From: Owenia fusiformis
Lineage: Eukaryota > Annelida > Polychaeta > Sabellida > Oweniidae
NCBI GenBank assembly: GCA_903813345.2
Contig: CAIIXF020000001.1
Location: 55,354,270-55,383,884, forward strand
Length of the DNA: 29,615 nucleotides
Direction: 5' to 3'
Within the stretch, counting starts at the first letter, position 1. Each line of letters starts with the position of its first letter. The translations under genes and the position numbers were made by a program. Below, piece by piece: positions 12,101 through 24,100 of this stretch. The notes under the pieces were generated by a model. It was given only the letters and a program-made list of their open reading frames with translations. It did not search any database and had not been told where the DNA came from.

Positions 12101-15100
12101 TTTACTCACCTATACACTATGGTAGTCCTGGTGGCTATGGAGCCTCACATGGTAAGTCTGAGAATATTCTGAGATTAAATATATTTAAGTGAATCATGAC
12201 TGGCTGAATACAGGTACTTGTATATCCTAGATGTGTCGCTCCAAATAAAGGTATGAGGTATTTTAATTTTGATCAACTTATCTAGGTACAGCTAAGATAC
12301 ATGTAATGGTTATTAACAAAGAGTGCAGGTGAAACTCTTTTACAGACATGAAATCAAACTATTCAAAAGGATAATGCATTATGTATTTTATATGTATTCA
12401 CTTTCCTGTTTACAGGTACATTATACTTTGGTGACGAGGACCTAGAGAACTTGGTTGTTGTCCAGGGTCTAGGAGGCCGTGGAGGAGGAGCTATACACAT
12501 AGACGCCTTCCATGTTGAGCTTGATGGTAAAATCACTGCAGATGGAGAAGTTCCTCACAGTACCTACCAAAGCCTTGCAGGTATGATTGATATTAATGGA
12601 ATTATCCAAATATTCATTATGTTTTGAAAATGAAGAGAACAATATCTTAAGGTGGGTCCAGTGCGATGAAATTTGGAACAATGTGCATATTCAATGTCAA
12701 TATGATAGCTTACTTATTCACTGCACTCTGCCTTCCTTAAAGATGTTCATAGACCTGATGATAATTGGCTTGATAAATATAATCAAGCTTGGATTTCCTA
12801 AATGGTCTTTGACAGTTATGCTAATTAGACTACAAAATTTGTGACATTAAACCAGTGATCAAGTAGCTGACAGTGATTATGGTTTTATCCTGCTAATTAA
12901 TATTAACCATAGGGATATGCAGTTGTTCATTACCAGTTAAGGTATATACATGTACAGTATACATGTACATTGCATGTACATCTGTTGTTATCCATGCATC
13001 GTGTTATACAACACATGTACATGTACATTTTACCAAACATGTACATGTATTTAACATGTACTGTTATAAAAATAATCCTGATTCATAAAAATATCATTTT
13101 TATTTTTATTAAGGTGGCGGCTCTGGTGGCTCGATCCTTATTGAATGTGACATCATTGCTGGACACGGTGGCATCTATGCCCTCGGAGGTTCCGGAGACA
13201 GCAATGGTGGAGGAGGTAGCGGAGGAAGAATCTCCGTGCAATGTGATAGCATGGACAAGTTCAATGTCACTACTAAGGCCTATGGAGGTAGGTTTTGCAG
13301 TCATTTGCAAAATACTGAAACATGTACATGTATAACACCAAATATGAAAAGTAATCTTAATTATAACCAAACATGATAAAATGATTTAACATGAGCCAAA
13401 AGGGTAATCTTAATTTTAGCTGAATCTGATAAATGACAAATGCTTTAGGACAGCAGTTTGTATAAATTATATTTCTTTTATTGACTATTCAGGTACAGTG
13501 TACATGTATGTGTTTGATCTGCTGTATATATTTTATGTGATTGATACACTGATGTTTTTAAATGTTGTAATATTGTGCTTTTAGGTGCGAGTAGTAGAGA
13601 ATCTGGAGGTGCTGGTACAGTATACCTTCAGACAGCTAACGCTACCACCGGAGATATCACCAACAGAGTTATAATAATAGACAACCACAACAGGGAATAC
13701 CCACAAGCACTGGACTGGACAGGACCCCTGAAAAATATTCACCAAGGAGACTACAGCGATATATCAAGAGTTGGTGGAGTTACATGGCTGTTCCATGAGT
13801 CTCAGAATTATGTTTTTGATGATATCATCGTGAGAGGTAATGCTCACGTTGCAATCCTCAGTGACACTGACAACGACGATGTAGTGGTTCAAGCAGAACG
13901 TATGCTTGGAGACAAGAGTGGTATCCTCCACACTGCCAACAAACAGTCGTTTACATTTGAGAACCTGAATGTCTACCTTCCTGTTAACATCATGGCATAC
14001 CCGTAAGTATCACTTTCATAAGTCTGTAATGGAGTATACATGTGCTCAAAAAAGGGCCTCTCTGTTTTAACAGCTATGAGCTAGGCCATGGGTTCAAATG
14101 GTCCAGAATCAAGTTGAACTCAACATGACTTGAATAATTAGTGCAATAGTGTACTTAAATTCAGTTCTTTTCAAAAAATCATCCTATTTGAAAATAATTA
14201 TACTTATTTTTGATGCTCAAACTGCAGATATTCAAGTACAAGGTGAACTTTTTGTCTTGGCATTTAGCCTTGCATTAGCCATGTCATGGGCCTCACAGTA
14301 TCAACTTTTTTCTAAGGCTTTCTAGTATCAACCTTTGTTTTGTTGATTGCAGTGGTAGTACCAATAAGATGCCTGTCCGCATTACGCTCCGTGATGTCTG
14401 GATGGAGAACAACGGCACTATTAAACAAGTCGAGGACATTGGCATTGAAAATGGTGGTAAAATGCACCTGTGGTCTTTAGGACATAAGGAAGGAGAGCCA
14501 AACGGAGCTTATCGCTTTGAAAATATCTCCATTCGTGCAGGAGGATTGTTTGAACCATTGACAGCTGATGGGGCATCAAGAATGGCCTTGAATATGACAA
14601 GGTTAACAGTTAATGGACGCGGTGTTATGAGATGTAATGATATCCACATGGAGATGGAGAATATGACTGTCGACCTTTCAGGTAAATACATAACATAAAT
14701 GATTTTCACAAATATCAAGCTTGAAAACCTCTTTATGCAACGGAAATTGTAGAAATTTGAGATTGGTCTGTGAATATTGCTACAATTTCATGAATATTGA
14801 AACTATCTATTACAGGTGAGGTCCATGCTGATTTCACTGGCTTCGCATCATCTGATGGAGATGGCCAGGGAATTGATCAGATAAATGGGCGTACACTAGG
14901 TGGCTCTGGTGGTGCTCACGGAGGTCGTGGAGGTCGTCCAGCCAGTGGATACTACTCTGCTATGTCTTATGGTTCCATCTACCTGCCTAACACAAAAGGT
15001 AGCGGTGGTGGTGCTCCTGTACATGGACTTGCTGGCAGGGGAGGAGGTGAGATGTTATGCAAACTATATTATGATAGAAATTATGATTATCTGAGCAAGT

Positions 15101-18100
15101 TCATTAAAAGTCTCATTTCAATAAACTATAATATTGTTTTTTTTACCAAATCTGAGGTCACTATTGTTTCATTCTTAAATAAAATCAAAAATTATATTAT
15201 TTATCATATTATACTAATTTTTTAAGGGTTAGTGGTAAAACATTTGAAAATTAATTACACAATGATTAAATGGGTGATAATTTAGCTTTGGTGTTCAAGA
15301 AGGCTAAAACAAGAGAGAACGTAAGTTGTAACAAATCATGGTTGACAAAATTACTGTACCATAATAAATGATTGTTTTTTTGTGTTTAGGTATCTTCCTG
15401 ATTGAGGTCCATGAAACAATGCGCATTGAAGGTCGTTTGCACTCCAATGGTGAGGCAGGTCAGGGTACCCATGGTTCTGGAGGGGGTGGTGCCGGGGGTA
15501 GTATCCTTGTCTACACCCACAACCTTGATGGCGGTGGATCAATAGAAGCAACAGGCGGAGCAGGTCAGTGATCAATTTCATTTTAAAAAAAGTTCATATA
15601 GCACTCAATGTATGCCATAATAAACATGCAACATACATTGTTCAATATAGGGAAATTTGTATGTTCTGACAACAGTCTTAAAGTTAATCTTAAAATAATG
15701 GGGTTTGCAGATCCAATGCTGTCACTTTTATGACTTTATTTGTCTATAGGTCAGTCTGATTTGGGCGGCGGTGGTGGTGGTGGTAGGATTGCACTTTACT
15801 ACAAAGGTGACAACTACTACATTGGAGAATACATCGTCCATGGTGGCTCAAGCAGAGACCAATATGGTGGAGCTGGAACCGTCTTCATTGAGGACCGCAC
15901 CACGCCAGAAGAACCTCACCGTACATTCATCAGTGATAATGCTGGCTATAGCTCTACTGAGAGGATCGCTGAGGTTGAAAAACTGGACACAAGGGGCTAT
16001 GGCGTTGATAGTTCATCACAGACTTATTACACATATGGAAATGTGAAGTTTACTACCACAGGGAACGTCTACTCATATTGGCCATATGTTCATCACCAAG
16101 TATGGTTCCCTTTCTATAACCTCGTGTCTGGTGCACCAACTGATGGCTACTATCGAACCACCTACCAGAACATTGACATTGACATTGAGTTCCCATATGA
16201 GACTTATGTTGATCATGTACGCATATATCCACAGTGTGAAGAGTGAGTACAACTTTATCTAGTTTCTTTTAATTTTGTTGGAATAGACTTCCAAGTGCAC
16301 AAAGGAGCATTACCATCTCTGAAAAATTTATTTCATTTTGTTATTTCATTCATTAGTATTTGGTTATTGCATTATGATTAAGGCTATTCTGTTTTTAAAA
16401 CCATTTTAATTTGAGGGTTGTGGGGTTAAGGGGTTAAAGATTCATTAATCACATTTTTAATTTTACCAGAAATCATGTTTTAAACCAAATCCTTGGATAA
16501 CTTTAAATATTGAACCATGGTCTCTATATTGTGTCAATTGCATCATATTTAACCTCACTTTGTATTTGTGTAGCACTACAACTGAAGATACATTCACCAA
16601 TACATTCATGGTGTCCAGTACACTAGATGGGGATGAGGACAATCACTTGGACAGCTTCTGGAGCACTGCTCACTGCAGAGTCCAGGATGAACCCGATCAC
16701 TTTGGCACTGTCAGGATTGACAGGAATGTCAATAAGGTACATGAGATTAAAGGGGAAGCAAATAATAGAGAATGTGCACAAAACTTAATAGTTCCTTTAA
16801 ATGCACTGATCATACTTTTTCCTTGGGATTGTTACCTCTTTAAAATGTAACCCAGGTTAGAATAAAAGTAAGATTAAAAGAACATATTGTTCTTAATCTT
16901 TTCTGAATTTAACTAGATATTGTTAGTAGGACATATTTAGGAAAACATTATAGAATTTTCTTTTTCAAATCAGTCATAATAATATTTCTAATTTTAGATC
17001 ACCCTAAACTGGAAGTCTAGTGGCAGCCATATTGGTGTCAATGAACTGGAGGTGTACCTGAGCGAGCAACCAGGGATTAATGTACAGAGAAACTATGTTA
17101 CTACCCCTGGCTCTGGCTGGATCACAACTGAGGATGAGGATGTCTCCGAATTTGAGTTTGAAGAGGTTTGTTTTGCTTAAAATTTATTTTTAAAGAAAAA
17201 ATTTATAAGAAAACATTTTTTATAGGAAGTCACTATTTGAATAAGATCTGGCATTTAGAATTAATAGTAGAAAATTGAGGTCCAGTAAACGTTGGATAAT
17301 TAACTTATAGAGCCTGTTATTAGCTTATATCTTTACAGAAGGGTTCCTAGGTTTGTCTTGCATAATTTAACTTAAGAGATCAGTTAGTTCACAAAATCTG
17401 TATTTCTTGTAAAACAAAATACAATGCAATACAATATAAGAGTCATGTTTGATGTTGTAGATCCACCTCCTTGGAGGAGCAAGTCTTGCCATGACAGGAA
17501 CTGACACCAAGATCTTGGCACACTCAATAGAGGGTGACAGCTCTGCAAGGTTAGAGGTCAGGAAAGACCAGATATTCCATACATCACAAGATAGAGTCGT
17601 TCAGCCATTTGCAATTCTTGCCCAGAGAGACTCTGATCTTGTTTTACCACCCAAATATGACTGCAAGGACTTGGATGTCACCATCAAAGGTAGGAAGATT
17701 TACTAATGTGTTATATTGGAAGAAAAATGGGAAAGTGGCATTTTTACAACATTGATGAAGCAAGATCCTGGCTGCATGTTGATGAACATGGTCTTAGCTT
17801 TATAGCACATATGATTCATAAAATATGATGATGCTACAAAATAGGAAATATAAATATTTTGACAAAAGCATCAATGAAACATGTCTCAACTTAATATGCT
17901 TGTTAAATTTTACTCTAACAGCAAAGCAATATTTTCTGTTCTTTTAGGTACATTCTCCAAGATGACCAATGTAACAGTTAGTGCTGAATGTAAACTGACC
18001 ATTGATCATCATGAGCCAAAGACCAATGAGATTGACTTCTTTGACATCAAGACATTCGCAGAGGTTGAAGTGACCACTGCAGATGCTGCAACTACTACAC

Positions 18101-21100
18101 TTGTGGGTACAGTGCTCACAGTGCGAAGTGGTGGATGGGTAAGAACAACCTTTTATTGCACCCATAGGTGCTATATTGTGATAGTTTTGTTCAATGTAAA
18201 GATATACAAAAATTAGACTGTAGTTAATTTGAATAGGTGCATCCTCGAAACTTATCATGGATTTTTATTGTATAGCAAGGATATCATTGAATGTCAAATT
18301 ATCTCCCTAAGCAGAAGTTGCCATAGTTAACAACATGCATTCAGTTAACATTGTGTACAACATTGAGTACAGTGGAACATTTAATATATTTTCACCAGAA
18401 GGAGTATGTTTAAGTCCACATGATGCAGTCTGTGTCTGATGGAGCTGTTTTTAAATCATTTTAACTTGTACTTTTAGCTGAAGTCTCAAGATTTGGAGTT
18501 GAGGTACACTAATATTACTGTTGAGCCCAATGGCTACCTCACTGCAGATGAGGGTGTTCCTTACGACATTGCCGAAACAGGTATGTATTAAAATTTTATT
18601 TACCATGAACATTTTATTCGGTTTTATTTAAATCAAGGTCTGAAAAAGTTTGTCATATTTTGAATCCACATGGAATTCTGTAATGACACAGTGACATTTA
18701 TTTTCTTTATTCATTTTCCAAAATATGTGACTTATATATATCACAATAAATAAGAAGATAATTGGAGGAATGCTCCACAAAAAACTAAACATCTCAGTTC
18801 AGTTATACTCTACTATGTGAGTGCGGCTCCGATGATTTACAATCATTGGTTTGGAATAAGCTAAATAAAACAGCAAATACTCTTCCAGGTGTTGGAGTCG
18901 GGTACAGGAGTACTAGTGGCTCCTCTGGTGCTGGCGGAGGAGGAGGCGGAGGTCAAGGCCAAGGTCAGATTTACGCCGGGAAAGCCCATGGATCCTTCCT
19001 TCAACCCACCTCCTTTGGCTACAATGGTGGCCACAGTATCTTCCCCCATATGGGTGGACTAGGTGCTGGTAGGATCCACCTAGAAATCTCTAACACATTC
19101 ATGCTTGATGGCTATCTCACCAGCCGTGGTGGGCAGTACAGATCTGTCCAGGCAGGTGGCGGTAGTGGTGGAAGTCTGTTCATTGAAGCCAAGATCCTTG
19201 GTGGGGATGGAACTATTGATGCCTCCGGGGGTCAGGGTTATGACGGCTCCTACTCAAACCATGGTGGTGGCGGTGGCGCAGGGAGAATAGCCCTTTACTA
19301 CGTTGACAACGACTTTGTTGGTTAGTATTTTTTCACATCTATTATATTAATGTTGTAACTTAAATTCACATTAAAATGACTATTATTCTATTTTGTCTTT
19401 ATATTTTTGTTATGATCTTGTTCAGGATCTTTGTAAGATTTTTCAAACTGAGGTGTTAAATTCACTGTTAAATCAGTGATCATTTAGATATTTAATTGAC
19501 TCTTTAGCCATCTGGACCATTCCCCTGGTTGTAAACCTGTGGTCTACTAATTTTCAATGATGTGTGTTTTGTACAATTTTGCAAATGTATTCAATGATGA
19601 GTTTGAGAAGCAGGAAAAATGTTAAATCTAAGACATTCTTCTCTTTGAACAGGTGCATATATTGCCGCTGGTGGTGAGGGTGGCGCCAACTCTGAGAATG
19701 GTGGCCCAGGTACAATTTACCTCCACAAGCTGCCACGTTCAGAAACAACACTTCTGATTGACAAAACCAAGGCAAACTACGAGGAGATCTATGAAGACAC
19801 AACTGGCTATGATAATATTGAGATTGCAAACCGAACTCTATATATTGACAACCGTGGCCGATTCCCATTGGATCAGAATCGTAACTTGACTGATGGTTAT
19901 GATGACATGAGGCAAGGATCAGCTACAGCCTGGGCTTTACCGGGAAGCTATCCATCCAGTGTTGTTGCTACTGAGTTTGATACAGAAGAAAAACCTGATG
20001 TAGTCCTTGATGAGATCCAAGTTTACGGAGGTGGCCATATTGCTTTCATCCAAGAAGACTGCAGCACGTGTAACATAGACATCAGACTTGTCGGTATTCA
20101 AGGCAACAGACAAGGCAGGATCCATATTGGGTTCAACCAGACCTTGTTCATTGCTGATGGACGCCTCCCTATTGATATGGCTATCTACAGAGGGGGTGAG
20201 GGTACCCTACAGGGTGAGCTCAGGGTCATTGGGGTCACTGTCAGAATTGAAGGTGTCCTCAAAGATGTGGAGAACATGACAATTGTAGAAGGAGGTAAGA
20301 TTATTTTAGCGTAATCATAATCAAAATAGTTCCATATTTTTCAATAAATACTGATATTAGGTTTTCCAGAGAATTAATAGGACAATGAAAATCTTATTGA
20401 ATCATATTTACTTAAATATGTAAATCATCACTGTTTAGAAATCGATTTATTTATTCAAATACTCATTCATATAATGAAAAAAAACTTTTTACTTCTAGGT
20501 ACCCTTTTTGTAAGCGAGATGGTTGATCTCAACGGAGACCGTAAAGATACTATTCCCTTCATTGCGATCAACATCCGTAACAATGGAAAAATGGTAGCAA
20601 ACAATGGAATTGATGTGCGTATTTTGAAGGGCAAGAGTCTTCATGTTTTCCCTGGTGGTATGCTAGAGTCAAACAACTTGGAGATCATCGCCGATGAAGT
20701 TTACGTCGACACACTTGCTTCTATTGTATCTGATGGCCTCGGTTACGCTTCTGAAGGTTTGTAATTTTAGAGTCCAGCCAATTAACTTTCAATGACAAGA
20801 GAAATATGTTTGATGATTGTAATTAATGTAAATATTGTTTTAAGGTAATGCAAGATGGGATCAGTTTCTTGCATGTAAAATATATACAAACTCATCATAA
20901 TTACTCATATTCATGATAAATGAGTAAATTAAAACATTTATCAATGTGAACAATGCCATTTCAACAATAAATCTGGAATTCATGAATATGAAAAAGATAC
21001 AAGTGCCAAAAGTACAAAAGAGCAGAATATTAGAAACATGGCAAAAAACCTAATATCCCAAACTAGTCACTAACACACAAAACATTTTATTATAGCTGGG

Positions 21101-24100
21101 CCAGGAAAAGGATCCAGAATAGGGGCTAACTATGGCTCAGGTGGAAGTCACGGTGGTGAGGCTGGCAGTGAGTCCACAGGAAATGAGGCTCCTATTGGCT
21201 ATGGCTCATTCACTTACCCACGTGACTTTGGTAGTGGAGGTGGTCACGGCACAGACACGTTAGGATACAACTATGATGGTAATCCCCTTGTTTCAATTTT
21301 ATAATAAGAATGCCTAACACTATTCACAGACTTTATAGAAATGAAACCTATAGATTATTGTAAATGGAATTGATAAATAACGAGTTGTGCTAGCTTTTCC
21401 ACTAAACTGATTTTTTAAATCATTTTTGTTTTCTTTATTATTTATAGTTCATATAAACTCATTATTGTTATATAGGTGGCGCTGGAGGTGGTGCTATCAA
21501 AATTGAAGCCAAAAATGTCTTGAAGATAGATGGCAATGTCACTGCTAGTGGTGCAGATGGTGTCAGCGGAACATGGTCTGGTGGTGGTGCTGGGGGCAGT
21601 GTATACCTCAACACCAGTGAACTAGATGGCGTTGGCATTGTTGGGGTATGTCAATCTTTTTGTTGTATATTTGGGTACAAGTGCAGTTGGAGCACTTGTA
21701 CTCCTCTCACTCCTATGGAGTGAATATTTAGTGATCAACTTAGTTTTTCTCTCACTAAAAATAATATGGACTAATTATGAAACTTACGAGGATGGTTCCT
21801 AACTTCCTATGTATGTGGTGGAAACTGTGACCAAGTTTCAAGAGGAAACACTGAAGCCTACTGAAGGAGTTCCAAAATTCATTCATTCATACAATTTTTC
21901 TCCAACATTGTATCCACTCAGAGGATATCAACTAAAGGACAGCAATGAAGACTAAATTTTTGTAATATATAGAATAGGAAATTCACACCATCCATTTGGT
22001 TGTACAGGTTGTTGGAGGAGATGGTCGCAATGGTGGCTCAGGAGGCCGCATATCTGCCTACTATGACACCAGCTACTATATAGGAGAGTTCTCATCTAGT
22101 GGTGGTAGTCATTCTGGAGGAGAGACAGGTGCTGCAGGAACTGTGTTCCTCAGTGACAAGACTACTGAGGAGAAAAGGCTACAGGTCTACAATAACCCAA
22201 ATGGAGTTCAAGGGGTAAGAGCTTTGCATTATTTATGGATGTAGCTAGCTATTAGGCAGGTAACCAACATTTTACAAAAAAAAGTTTTTGGACTTTTTTT
22301 TGACTAAAACTGAAAATCATGTCCCATCAAAGTCTAATACCCTATTTGGCCCAAGACTTGCCTGACACTTTTAAATCATGATCACTTGTCACGTCAGTAT
22401 GAATATTTTCTATTTATAGCTTCGTCGTACCAGAGTCACAATTCCCGCGGTGAAGACTGAAGATCATAATGTCCAGGTGTTAGATCTGGGTGACTATGCT
22501 CAGGTTGGTCTTGTAGCTGTTGATGCTAATAGTATACCAACTACTGGAGACAGGGAGCTTCAGGTTCTCACAGTTGATGGTGACCACACTGCTGGTGTCC
22601 ATGTGGAGCCTGGAATGTGGCTGAATATTCAGTTCAATGATTCTGCTGTTCTATCCTTCCATGTTACCCTCTATGATGTAAGTACATGTAATATAAGGTA
22701 TAGTGATATGTAATGTAGCGTAAAGTAACGTAATGATGTAGAATGTGATGAAATGTATCTTTAGCTCTTATATTGTACTCTTCTTTATGTTGCTCCTTGT
22801 TTTACATTTCTGCAGAGGGTATACAGAGTGATTAATTTTATGAAAAAATGAATATTTAGTCAACTTCAAGAATGTGTTTGGTGTTCATTCCAGGGTAGAA
22901 AATACATAATTTAACTAACTGACTGCCTTTTAATTAACTATTTACAAATGTATGCTTATAAGATGTTTGACCTGAAAAATATGCTCCTATTTGTTCCAGG
23001 ATGCTAAAATTAACTTGCCATTTGAGACTTACTTGAAAGACTCTAGAGTTATCTTATATGGTGGAGAGTTGCTTGGTTTGAAAAAACTAAATGTATCTCT
23101 CAATGGAGAATTCATAGCATACCCCGAGGCACGTCTGTTTGCTGATTATGACAGCGAGTTCAACTTGGAGAGCATTGAGGTAAAAGTTTTACAGTACTTG
23201 TACTGCACAGTTTATATGACCATTTATTTTATTTTCAATACAGTTATTTGATTTTATATATTAGACATCTTGAATTTTAGATTTTGTGAAAAATGTCATG
23301 ATCAAATCGAACCAAAAATTGGGATAAAATGCTCACAGGCACAGCAATGTTAAGTACTATACAACCTCATTTTTATATGTATTTTGCTTATATAAAGTTT
23401 TTTTGTGCCATTTGGTGTTGGATGGTGGTATACTCGGCTTTGAGGGAACCGCAGCAGCTGAAGATGTCATGACCATGAGCCTTGATGCTCTTATAGTTAG
23501 GGGTGGTGGCTTATTCTATGCAAACAAACTCGACCTTACAGGTAAGACACTTAATATATTGAGCATCATTATCACACACAAATAAACAGGAAATTTCACT
23601 TGTACTTAATTTTGGCCTAAAAATATGCCTTATTTTGGGTGATGTAGATTTTCTAAATCTAGGCCTTTTTGGACAAACGAGCTAACATGCTCTCCAAATT
23701 ACCAACCAGCTTTTATGAACTTGTTCTTTATTAATTTCAGCTAAAACTATTGAGATCGACGGACAAGGAGTAATTGATGCTTCGGGACGTGGTTATGAAC
23801 CTGGTGAAGGTTCAGGTGCCGGAATCTCTGATGCCGAATTCAAGGGAGGCTCAGGTGGCTCTCATGGCGGTGTTGGAGGTCAGGGCAGTCACACGACATA
23901 CTCTAGCATGGCTTATGATAACGTCATGGAACCAACTGACTATGGTAGTGGAGGAAATAAAATCAACAGTGAACAGGTAAGAAATACAATATTACACAAT
24001 ACCATAACTGACCATTCATACTGCATCCCTTCCTTTGGAATAGTAATTGTGCTATGATCCCCATACGGAAGGGTAACAGCTCAGCACACCAACAACTCAT

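Larger units (their letters stand above)
15990..17110 (+). other. Domain D3: divergent galactose-binding-like domain in unit M7
   Basis: Window residues about 3196-3372, over exons 24 to 26. DIDIEFPYETYVDHVRIYP mirrors the TITFPETYFVNHIRVFP strand of D2, and SHIGVNELEVYLSE mirrors its SLSELEIWVEG end. Both domains occupy the same slot, after the TLxxDN strand and before the RTWI-like strand. The acidic middle (exon 25) is unassigned. Confidence 0.6.

Noticed and set aside
11761-12192. Open frame running through intron 16 into exon 17
   Set aside because: The first part encodes tyrosine/leucine-rich text translated from an AT-rich 16-base satellite and has no likeness to the unit. Only a short in-frame extension by alternative splicing remains possible.
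23355-23414. In-frame upstream extension of exon 38 from an AG at 23353-23354
   Set aside because: It would insert 20 mostly aromatic and hydrophobic residues in a place where the sister unit aligns without a gap, and no pyrimidine tract precedes that AG.
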